Positions 1 through 5,444 of a stretch of 5,444 bases of DNA are shown here, piece after piece. A model generated the notes under the pieces. It had not been told where the DNA came from and did not search any database. It saw only the letters and a program-made list of their open reading frames with translations. Made by a program: the position numbers and the translations under genes. How positions within the stretch are numbered: the stretch's first letter is position 1; every line of letters starts with the position of its first letter. The stretch is from positions 1 to 5,444 of the forward strand of contig CADCPV010000330.1 in NCBI GenBank assembly GCA_902803345.1, written 5' to 3'. The stretch comes from an uncultured Eubacteriales bacterium. Its GTDB lineage: Bacteria > Bacillota_A > Clostridia > Lachnospirales > Lachnospiraceae.

Positions 1-113
1 GAAAGATAAACGCCCCGGTAGTAAGGAAGCCTGATTTTGAACTGAAAGCCCGTTATTTCGCCGTTTTCCGCGGTGTTGCGGAAGCCGACGGACTGAATTA
101 CCTGTTTCTCCAT
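1..113 (-). CDS. C-glycoside deglycosidase beta subunit-like (DUF6379-type) protein, N-terminal part only
   Basis: Partial gene: it starts at the ATG at 113-111 and leaves the window at base 1 after 37 codons plus two bases. The N-terminus contains GFRNTAENGEITGFQFKIR followed by LPYYRGVYL. From memory of the family, an F-x-N, G-x-x-x-GF and YYRG-x-x-L arrangement at the N-terminus is typical of DUF6379 proteins, the small beta-sandwich beta subunits of C-glycoside deglycosidases (DgpB, DfgB and CarC type). These bind a TIM-barrel alpha subunit and help form the active site that cleaves the C-C bond of 3-oxo-C-glycosides. The neighbour 22 bp upstream is a TIM-barrel protein of the right kind, which supports the call. 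There is no signal peptide, so it is probably cytoplasmic. No other in-frame start lies close by. With so few residues visible, the family is likely but not proven, and the substrate is unknown. Confidence 0.62.
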   Translation of the reverse strand, partial: MEKQVIQSVGFRNTAENGEITGFQFKIRLPYYRGVYL

Positions 114-117
114 AAAG

Positions 118-131
118 TCCTTAAAACCCCC
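118..131 (-). promoter_or_regulatory. ribosome binding region of the beta-subunit-like gene
   Basis: On the minus strand the sequence GGGGGTTTTAAGGA precedes the ATG at 113. AAGGA lies only 4 bases from the start codon, which is short, while the GGGGG run is 13 bases away, which is long. Neither spacing is ideal, but no better start codon is available in frame. The site lies in the 22-bp gap after the TIM-barrel stop codon (138-136), so translation of the two putative subunits may be coupled. Confidence 0.5.
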
Positions 132-135
132 TTTT

Positions 136-1008
136 TCAGTCGCCTAAGAGGCGTTTCAGCATGATATGCTGCTTCCGTAAGGTCTGTCCGACCTCGTAGC
201 CGTCGTCGTACTTGTCTGCGCCTTCGTATTCCGAGAGGAGATACCCGTCCCAGCCATAATCCTGCAGGACCTTCACGATCTCCGGATACGGAATCGTCGT
301 CTCCTCAAAATCGTCGCTCATGTGGATGAACTTCGCATGGCAGCAGTAGATGTATGGAAGAAGCGGAATCAAGTCCTCCGGCGTATTGGGCTTCCAGTCC
401 GGGTTCCGGTGACCGCCGCCATCAAAATTGGTGCGGAACACAGAGAAATCGATATTCAGGCCGAAGTTCTTCGTGCCGGTTTCCTTGATGAATTCCACAT
501 AATTCTGCACCATCTCGTCATTCAGGTTCGAAGGCGTGTGGATTTCCGGGCACATGCGGACGTTCATCCGTTCCGCAAGGGGCAGCGCGCCTTTGATGAT
601 CTCGCGCCAGTTTTCGACGGGCTCAAGCTTGCCGTTGATGACCGGCATCTTGGTGCGCATGACCGTAAAACCAAGCCGGTTCGCGAGCCGGATGTCCCGC
701 TCGAGCATTTCGATGCTCTCTTCTGTCGTGAGCTCGCGGCCGCGGATCACATGGCTGTCGATCCAGTGACCGTATTCAACCGGAACAACCTCGTACTTGT
801 CGCAGAGACGGAACCAGTTTTCAACCCACTGATCCGAAGGATAAGGGTAGTTTTCGATGTGGGTGTTCGCAAGAATCTCAATCCCGTGCGCCCCCATATC
901 GTGCGTGTCCTCGAAGCAGTCCTCGAGGGTTTTCGTGAGGCCGAATTCTGCGGAATAGCTGTAAAATGCGATGCCGCGCTTCGGGCCTTTGCGGTCGTAA
1001 GTGTACAT
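136..1008 (-). CDS. xylose isomerase-like TIM-barrel protein, probable C-glycoside deglycosidase alpha subunit or sugar isomerase/epimerase
   Basis: A 290-residue soluble protein with no signal peptide, of the sugar phosphate isomerase/epimerase (AP endonuclease family 2-like) TIM-barrel superfamily. Likely divalent-metal ligands lie at the ends of the late strands: E155 in CPEIH, D187 in LNIDF, H224 in CCHAKF, and E260 (or E262) in LLSEYEG. This is the Glu-Asp-His-Glu pattern of tagatose/psicose epimerases and of Mn-dependent C-deglycosidase alpha subunits. H157, just after E155, and E78/H81 in VEYGHW are further candidate active-site residues. The length suits the superfamily. The gene just downstream looks like a DUF6379 beta subunit, and that pairing is characteristic of C-glycoside deglycosidases (DfgA/DfgB, DgpC/DgpB, CarB/CarC), so I favour an alpha subunit that eliminates the aglycone from a 3-oxo-glycoside. 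A stand-alone sugar or inositol epimerase remains possible. The start at 1008 has AAAGGA 6 bases upstream. The fold is near certain; the reaction is inferred. Confidence 0.85.
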   Translation of the reverse strand: MYTYDRKGPKRGIAFYSYSAEFGLTKTLEDCFEDTHDMGAHGIEILANTHIENYPYPSDQWVENWFRLCDKYEVVPVEYGHWIDSHVIRGRELTTEESIEMLERDIRLANRLGFTVMRTKMPVINGKLEPVENWREIIKGALPLAERMNVRMCPEIHTPSNLNDEMVQNYVEFIKETGTKNFGLNIDFSVFRTNFDGGGHRNPDWKPNTPEDLIPLLPYIYCCHAKFIHMSDDFEETTIPYPEIVKVLQDYGWDGYLLSEYEGADKYDDGYEVGQTLRKQHIMLKRLLGD

Positions 1009-1014
1009 GGCGGG

Positions 1015-1020
1015 TCCTTT
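1015..1020 (-). promoter_or_regulatory. ribosome binding site of the TIM-barrel gene
   Basis: The minus strand reads AAAGGA 6 bases before the ATG at 1008. It sits inside the 20-bp gap after the stop codon of the upstream esterase (1031-1029) and supports the chosen start. Confidence 0.65.
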
Positions 1021-1028
1021 CTTTTGCC

Positions 1029-2648
1029 TTATTCTTCTTCCGGTTTCACGCCGAAGATTGCGTACATCTTTCCGGAGCCGGGGAACCCTTTCCTTAAGGG
1101 GTCCGGATAAATCTCCATCAGCTGTTTATCGTGGTCGATCCGAAGATCTGTTACCGCGTCAAAGCACATCGTCGGAACAGAATCCCCCGTGACACAGGGC
1201 CATTCGGGAATCAGATCGTGGTTCGGGTCGCCCGTCTTTGCGAACTGCACCCACGCGCCTGCCATCTGGTCCTCAAGGTGTTCTGACACTTCCGGAATGT
1301 ACTGTGCCTCGATATAGGCGGAATTGCGGAAGACGTAGGGTTCCTCCGCATTGTGCCACGGAACAGTACCGTAGTTAAACGGCGACTCCAGATTAAACAT
1401 CCAGTTCCAGGTCGGACCGCCTGCTTTGGCTCTTTCTTTCGCGAAATTCAGCGTCTGGCGTCGCATGCCGGTGTCCAGGAAGAGAACGTCCGCAGGATTC
1501 CGGTCCGGGTAGGCAAGCTGCATCGCGGCTTCGACTGCCTCCGTCAGGTTGCCGAAGCGCTCCCGGATATGCTTTTCACGGGTTTCTTCATCCCAGCGGT
1601 TCTTGATCTGGTCCCCGATCTTCTGGTCGAAGTTTCCGGAGAATTCGCCGAGTACGGTTCCGACCATGAGCGGGATGCCGATCGTTTCCTTCCGGAAACC
1701 GAAATCCAGCGGATGACCGAGATAATATTCTCCGTCCGCGATCGGTGCCCAGTTGACGCGTTTCCCGCGCTCGTTCATTGTGTAGATCGCGTTCATCGTC
1801 GCCTGCGCGAGATCATACCAGTCGACCGTCTCGATTTCCTTCACATTTTCAGGCGCGATCTTCAGGTACTTCAGCACGAGTGCCGCGGTCTCCTGTGCAT
1901 TTTCGCGGATCTTCTCCACAGCTTCAGGGCCGCCGGAGCCGCCCATACCGCCGGACTCCATGATCACGCGGTGATACAGGCCGTCTGCTGCCGGAGTCTG
2001 CATCATCGAGAGCACCTTCGCGCCGCCGCCGGACTGGCCGAAAATCGTGACATTATCGGGATCGCCGCCGAAATTTGCGATGTTTCTGTGCACCCACTGA
2101 AGAGCCGCCACAAGGTCCATCAGCCCGACGTTTACAGAGTTTTTGTACTCCTCCCCATAGGCGGAAAGGTCCAGGTATCCAAGAACGTTCAGGCGGTGGT
2201 TCATCGAGACGACGACCACATCATCGGTCGCGGAAAGGTTTTCGCCGTCATAGGCCAGAAGTTCCACGGAAGATCCGGAAAACCAGCCGCCGCCATGCAT
2301 CCAGACCATAACCGGACGTTTTCTCTCCGGATTCAGGCTCTGAGTCCAGACATTCAGGAACTGGCAGTTCTCATTCTGCGGATAGAAGAAATGCGGAACA
2401 TTAAACTGATCATGCGGAACCGGGGTGGAAAGCTCGGAGCAGACATATCCGTATTGGTAGGCTTCCTTCACGCCTTCCCAGCTTTCGGTTTCTTCGGGTG
2501 CGTGGAAACGCTTCGCAATCGCGTACCGGATTCCGCGGAAAATATAGGTGGAATCGATCTTGAGGCCCCGTACGGCGCCTTTATCGGTCATCGCAACCGG
2601 ATCGTCATAGGTACAGGTTACTTCTGTAACCAGCTTCTTCATATACAT
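1029..2648 (-). CDS. type-B carboxylesterase, second of a tandem pair
   Basis: A 539-residue alpha/beta-hydrolase of the carboxylesterase type-B family (COesterase), of normal length and without a signal peptide, so probably cytoplasmic. It hydrolyses carboxylic esters; the natural substrate is unknown. Visible landmarks in order are: FRGIRYA at 37-43, the oxyanion-hole motif HGGGW at 118-122, [10 protein letters not shown] at 150-159, the type-B serine signature from F193 to G207 with nucleophile S206 in GQSGGG, probable acid E335 in VLGEF, and catalytic H432 in [12 protein letters not shown], then a GDPN motif at 473-476. The triad is complete, so the enzyme should be active. The second family signature, usually close to EDCLYLN, is altered to ENCQFLN at 93-99, unlike its neighbour. 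It is a clear paralogue of the gene at 2660-4276. The ATG at 2648 has an excellent ribosome binding site 6 bases upstream; a second ATG two codons in is less well spaced. Gaps are 11 bp upstream and 20 bp downstream. Confidence 0.93.
   Translation of the reverse strand: MYMKKLVTEVTCTYDDPVAMTDKGAVRGLKIDSTYIFRGIRYAIAKRFHAPEETESWEGVKEAYQYGYVCSELSTPVPHDQFNVPHFFYPQNENCQFLNVWTQSLNPERKRPVMVWMHGGGWFSGSSVELLAYDGENLSATDDVVVVSMNHRLNVLGYLDLSAYGEEYKNSVNVGLMDLVAALQWVHRNIANFGGDPDNVTIFGQSGGGAKVLSMMQTPAADGLYHRVIMESGGMGGSGGPEAVEKIRENAQETAALVLKYLKIAPENVKEIETVDWYDLAQATMNAIYTMNERGKRVNWAPIADGEYYLGHPLDFGFRKETIGIPLMVGTVLGEFSGNFDQKIGDQIKNRWDEETREKHIRERFGNLTEAVEAAMQLAYPDRNPADVLFLDTGMRRQTLNFAKERAKAGGPTWNWMFNLESPFNYGTVPWHNAEEPYVFRNSAYIEAQYIPEVSEHLEDQMAGAWVQFAKTGDPNHDLIPEWPCVTGDSVPTMCFDAVTDLRIDHDKQLMEIYPDPLRKGFPGSGKMYAIFGVKPEEE
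1082..1104. repeat. imperfect inverted repeat inside the esterase 3' end
   Basis: GGAACCCTT (1082-1090) and AAGGGGTCC (1096-1104) are inverted copies with one mismatch, separated by 5 bases. In the mRNA this could form a 9-position stem with 8 pairs, about 50 to 75 bases before the esterase stop codon. It lies in coding sequence (around the residues PLRKGFP) and has no U-run after it, so it does not look like a terminator. It may be chance. Confidence 0.3.
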
Positions 2649-2652
2649 GCCG

Positions 2653-2662
2653 CACCTCCTTA
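2653..2662 (-). promoter_or_regulatory. strong ribosome binding site sharing bases with the upstream stop codon
   Basis: The minus strand reads TAAGGAGGTG. Its first three bases (2662-2660) are the stop codon of the upstream esterase, and GGAGG ends 6 bases before the ATG at 2648. It is a near-perfect match to the 16S anti-Shine-Dalgarno sequence. It fixes the start of the second esterase and suggests that ribosomes finishing the first can restart on the second. Confidence 0.85.
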
Positions 2663-4276
2663 TAAGCTCTGTCTCGGGCCGCCGCCGAATCTCGTGTTCA
2701 CCACCGACTTCCGGTCATTCCGGCCCATAACGCCCCGGTTCGGGAGCGAATCCATCAACTCGTCATCGTGATGATAGCGGACTGTCGTCTCCCGGTCAAA
2801 GAGAATACAGGAGCCGTTGTCAGCGGTTACCGCAGGCCAGACGGGGTTTCCTGCAACATTCGGATCGCCGTTCCTGGAAAAGGCCACCCAGGCTCTGGTC
2901 ATCTGATCCTGCAAACGTTCGGAAACGCCCGGAATATAGGAAGCTTCCAGATAATTTGCGTTATGGAACATATAGGCTTCCTCGGCGTTGTGCCACGGGA
3001 TGGTTCCGGAATTCAAGGGGCACTCGAGGTTGAACATCCAGTTCCAGGCAGGCGCACAGCCTTCCTCGGCACGCTTCTTTGCGTAATCGCGAGACGCCGC
3101 GCGGGTAGCCTTGTTGGTGTAGAGGCAGTCGACAAGCTTTCTCTCGGGATAATCTTTTTTCATCGCTTCTATGACTGCATCTGCGCTCTCCCCGAACACT
3201 TCCTGAATCAGTTTCAGGACGAGTTCATCGTCCCAGTCGTTCTTGGAACCGGGTGCGTAGACTGCATTGTAGTTCTGGTCAAATTCGCCGTATACGGATC
3301 CAACCAGTACCGGTACGTTTTTATGTTCTTCGATAAAGGGATTGTTGAGGCCGGAGCCCATGAAGAAATCGTCGTCCTTCACCGGAGCCATCATCATGAA
3401 CTGCCCGGTTTCTTTTGCCAGTTTTTCCTGAGCCTTCTGAGCGGCACGGGCGAGCTTATAATATGGGACCTTCTCGATTTCATGAATGGTTTCAGCGCTC
3501 AGGCCGAGTTCTTCGACAACATAGGACGCGAGCTTCTGAGAGGTTTCCGGAAGCACATCTTTTTCCCCTTCAAATAGTCCGGACTGAATGGATGCGCGGT
3601 GGAACAGGCCTTTCGCGGAAGGTGTCTGCAGCAGGCTGTTCACCTTTCCGCCGCCGCCCGACTGACCCATGATCATAACATTTCCAGGGTCTCCGCCGAA
3701 AGCTTCGATATTTTCCTGAATCCAGCGGAGCGCTTCGACAAGGTCCTTCTGGCCGAGGTTCCCGGTGTATTTGTACTCCTCGCCGTAGGCCGAGAGGTCC
3801 AGGTATCCGATTACGTTCAGGCGGTGATTCACGGAAACCACAACAACATCGCCAAACTCTGCCAGTTCATGTCCGTCGTACGCGTACAGCTCGATTGAGG
3901 AGCCGGTCGCATAGCCGCCGCCGTGAATCCAGACCATGACAGGCTTTTTGGCGTCTTCATTAATCTGCTTTGTCCAGATATTCAGATAGAGGCACTCCTC
4001 GTCCTGCACGTAATGGTAATGCGGGACATTGTATTCGTCGTGCGCGATCGGCGTGTGGATTTCCGGCGAAACCGGTCCGTAGATGATCGCATCCTTGTTG
4101 CCTTCCCAGGGTTCTACCGGCTTCGCTTCGTGGAAACGCTCTGCTGTTGCGTACTGGATTCCCCTGAAGATATACATGTCTTCCTCATACAGCCCTCGAA
4201 TCTTCCCTCGCTTCGTTACAGCTACCGGAAAATCGGGGTTTGAGATCACCGATCTCGTTAGTTTTCTTGGATACAT
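2660..4276 (-). CDS. type-B carboxylesterase, first of a tandem pair
   Basis: A 538-residue cytoplasmic-type (no signal peptide) carboxylesterase of the type-B alpha/beta-hydrolase family. Motifs in order are: FRGIQYA at 37-43, the second family signature in near-canonical form as EECLYLN at 93-99, oxyanion-hole HGGGY at 118-122, NHRLNVIGYL at 150-159, the serine signature from F193 to G207 with S206 in GQSGGG, acid E331 in VYGEF, and H429 in IPWHNAEEAYMF, then GDPN at 470-473. The triad is complete. It aligns with the following esterase without gaps over about the first 234 residues; a hand count over residues 101-210 gives 72 of 110 identities. The two differ after residue 234, where this protein has a charged segment and the other a glycine-rich one. 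They also differ at the C-terminus: here it is a basic tail ending in FGGGPRQSL. The substrate is unknown; context suggests an esterified plant glycoside or phenolic. The ATG at 4276 lies 18 bp after the kinase stop codon. Confidence 0.93.
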   Translation of the reverse strand: MYPRKLTRSVISNPDFPVAVTKRGKIRGLYEEDMYIFRGIQYATAERFHEAKPVEPWEGNKDAIIYGPVSPEIHTPIAHDEYNVPHYHYVQDEECLYLNIWTKQINEDAKKPVMVWIHGGGYATGSSIELYAYDGHELAEFGDVVVVSVNHRLNVIGYLDLSAYGEEYKYTGNLGQKDLVEALRWIQENIEAFGGDPGNVMIMGQSGGGGKVNSLLQTPSAKGLFHRASIQSGLFEGEKDVLPETSQKLASYVVEELGLSAETIHEIEKVPYYKLARAAQKAQEKLAKETGQFMMMAPVKDDDFFMGSGLNNPFIEEHKNVPVLVGSVYGEFDQNYNAVYAPGSKNDWDDELVLKLIQEVFGESADAVIEAMKKDYPERKLVDCLYTNKATRAASRDYAKKRAEEGCAPAWNWMFNLECPLNSGTIPWHNAEEAYMFHNANYLEASYIPGVSERLQDQMTRAWVAFSRNGDPNVAGNPVWPAVTADNGSCILFDRETTVRYHHDDELMDSLPNRGVMGRNDRKSVVNTRFGGGPRQSL

Positions 4277-4286
4277 AAACAGTTGT

Positions 4287-4297
4287 CTCCTCTCTTA
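4287..4297 (-). promoter_or_regulatory. ribosome binding site of the first esterase, abutting the kinase stop codon
   Basis: The minus strand reads TAAGAGAGGAG. TAA (4297-4295) is the stop codon of the acyl kinase, and GGAG ends 10 bases before the ATG at 4276, a slightly long but workable spacing. It again suggests coupled translation within one transcript. Confidence 0.7.
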
Positions 4298-5383
4298 TTC
4301 AAATCCCTGGAACACCTTCACACCGGTATAGACTTTCGGGATTTCCTCGCCCTTGAGCACACGGATCGCGCCGGCCGCCATGGCCTCCATCTCGAATTCG
4401 CCGGGGTAAGCAGAAACGGGTGCGATAAAGCCACAGTCCTCGGTGATCTTCGCGACAAGTTCTTTATTGTGAACGATGCCGCCGCCGAGGAGAATGCCGT
4501 CAACTTTCCCCTTCAGCACCACCGCCATCGCGCCGATGCCCTTCTCGATCTGGTAAATGAAGGCTTCCCAGACCAGCTTCGCATATTCGTTTCCGGCTGC
4601 GATCATGTCCTGGACCTCCAGCGCGTCCGAAGTGCCGAGATGGCTCACAAATCCACCGGAGCGGGTTGTCAGTGCCCGAAGCTCTTTCGCAGTCTTTCCT
4701 TCGGAATATTCGATGAATTCTGCAACTGGGACCGCGCCGCAGCGGGTCGGTGCCATCGGGCCTTCGCCGCCGACGATATCATAGCCGTCGATCATCCGGC
4801 CGTTCTTGTGTGCTGAAACTGAAACACCGCCGCCGATATGACAGACAACAAAATTGCATTCTTCATAGCGTTTGCCCATCGACTGCGCGTGACGGATCGC
4901 TGTCTCCTTCAGGTTCAGGGCGTGCAGGTGGACGTTTCGGTAAACGCCTTTGATACCGGTAATACGTGCCACGTCCTGCAGCTCATCAACGTCCGGCGGG
5001 CTCACCGCAAAGGCCGGAACGCCGTATTCATCCGCAAAGGACTTCGCAATGCTCGGTCCCAAACCCGCCGGGTGGATGACGCCGTTTTTCGAATGCAGCG
5101 AATGCTCCAGGACGAGATCCGTCACCTCATAGACACCGCCCTCCATCGCGAGAAGCCCACCGCCCCTGCCGACACAGGCGGAAAGGCCCGAAAGATCCAC
5201 ATGGTTTTCTGAAAGCGCCTTGTGAATAGTCTCCATCCGGTACGGGAACTGGGATTCCTGGTCGGAGAACTGCGAAAGCATCGCCGCATCATGGCTGACG
5301 TTAATCGAAAACAGCTTCTCTTCTCCTTCGAAAAGCGCGATCTTCGTCGATGTAGAGCCGGGATTGACCGTCAGTATTTTCAT
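4295..5383 (-). CDS. buk: butyrate kinase-family acyl kinase
   Basis: A 362-residue cytoplasmic kinase of the acetate/butyrate kinase branch of the ASKHA fold, full length for butyrate kinases (about 355-360). It catalyses acyl phosphate + ADP to or from carboxylate + ATP. Visible motifs are: NPGSTSTK at 7-14 (phosphate loop), VGRGGG at 71-76, HPAGLGP at 104-110, DELQDVARITG at 133-143, the R-x-x-H-x-HALN element at 149-157, HIGGGVSVSAH at 182-192, GEGP at 206-209, LGGGI at 299-303, and a YPGEFEMEAMAAGAIRVLKG block at 326-345. The segment after GEGP is MAPTRCG, whereas the classical clostridial butyrate kinase has FSPERSG, so the acyl group may not be butyrate. No phosphotransbutyrylase is seen in the window. 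Known relatives also act on branched-chain acids. In this operon it may recover energy from, or activate, an acid released by the esterases; that link is inferred. The start at 5383 gives the family-typical MKIL N-terminus. Confidence 0.9.
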   Translation of the reverse strand: MKILTVNPGSTSTKIALFEGEEKLFSINVSHDAAMLSQFSDQESQFPYRMETIHKALSENHVDLSGLSACVGRGGGLLAMEGGVYEVTDLVLEHSLHSKNGVIHPAGLGPSIAKSFADEYGVPAFAVSPPDVDELQDVARITGIKGVYRNVHLHALNLKETAIRHAQSMGKRYEECNFVVCHIGGGVSVSAHKNGRMIDGYDIVGGEGPMAPTRCGAVPVAEFIEYSEGKTAKELRALTTRSGGFVSHLGTSDALEVQDMIAAGNEYAKLVWEAFIYQIEKGIGAMAVVLKGKVDGILLGGGIVHNKELVAKITEDCGFIAPVSAYPGEFEMEAMAAGAIRVLKGEEIPKVYTGVKVFQGFE

Positions 5384-5444
5384 AGCTTCTGAACCTCCGT
5401 TTAGTTTGTTTAAATCTCTCTGATCCTGCTGTTTTGCTGTTTCA
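5384..5444 (-). promoter_or_regulatory. kinase upstream region with ribosome binding site; possible tail of another gene
   Basis: The minus strand carries ACGGAGGTTC with GGAGG at 5398-5394, 10 bases before the kinase ATG, a good ribosome binding site. No convincing -35/-10 pair is visible in these 61 bases. One frame reads KQQNSRIREI and then TAA at 5412-5410, which could be the C-terminus of an upstream operon gene ending 26 bp before the kinase, in keeping with the tight spacing elsewhere. Ten codons are too few to identify it or to exclude an untranslated leader. Confidence 0.45.

Noticed and set aside
114..135. The C-run and T-run (plus strand) between the TIM-barrel gene and the partial gene as a possible terminator
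   Set aside because: On the transcribed strand it reads AAAAAGGGGG and TTTTAAGGA, with no GC-rich stem, and it leads straight into the next start codon, so it serves as a ribosome binding region.
322..1110. A 262-codon plus-strand open frame opposite the TIM-barrel gene
   Set aside because: The minus strand encodes a protein with clear metal-site motifs; the antisense translation resembles no family I know and runs across the intergenic gap into the esterase.
1353..2771. A 472-codon plus-strand open frame antisense to the esterase genes
   Set aside because: It lies opposite strongly conserved esterase coding sequence, has a low-complexity-like composition rich in H, R, V and F, no recognisable motif, and crosses the junction between the two esterases. 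It is a shadow of GC-rich codon use.
2768..3577. A 269-codon plus-strand open frame opposite the first esterase
   Set aside because: It is entirely antisense to well-conserved esterase sequence, including the His motif region, and has no recognisable domain.
4283..4816. A 177-codon plus-strand open frame opposite the kinase
   Set aside because: It is antisense to the conserved kinase motifs and its translation shows no family features.
5384..5443. An in-frame N-terminal extension of the kinase with no stop codon back to the window edge
   Set aside because: The extension contains no start codon in view, the MKIL-NPGSTSTK start at 5383 is typical of the family, and a good ribosome binding site precedes that ATG.

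Overview
The window looks like the inside of one tightly packed operon in which every gene is on the minus strand, so transcription runs from high to low coordinates. In that order it holds a butyrate kinase-family acyl kinase (4295-5383), two tandem paralogous type-B carboxylesterases (2660-4276 and 1029-2648), a xylose isomerase-like TIM-barrel protein (136-1008), and the first 37 codons of a protein resembling the beta subunit of C-glycoside deglycosidases (DUF6379-type), which runs off the left edge (1-113). Gaps between genes are only 11 to 22 bp. Every gene has its own purine-rich ribosome binding site, and at the two esterase junctions the site touches or shares bases with the upstream stop codon. 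No transposon, RNA gene, CRISPR array or terminator is visible.

The organism is probably an anaerobic, moderately GC-rich Firmicute, for example a gut or rumen member of Lachnospiraceae or a related Clostridia family. This rests on the butyrate kinase, the strong AGGAGG-type ribosome binding sites, and the pairing of a TIM-barrel protein with a DUF6379-like protein, which is known from gut C-glycoside degraders. The assignment is inference; no phylogenetic marker is present.

My reading is a catabolic operon for a plant-derived glycoside carrying ester groups. The cytoplasmic esterases would remove acyl groups or open an ester. The TIM-barrel and beta-subunit pair would cleave the carbon-carbon glycosidic bond of a 3-oxo-glycoside, or isomerise or epimerise a sugar derivative. 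The acyl kinase would interconvert the released acid and its acyl phosphate. The oxidase or dehydrogenase that C-deglycosylation needs to make the 3-oxo intermediate is not in this window and would be expected in the flanking DNA. The protein families of the four complete genes are secure. The specific substrate, and the idea that the genes act in one pathway, are inference from co-localisation.
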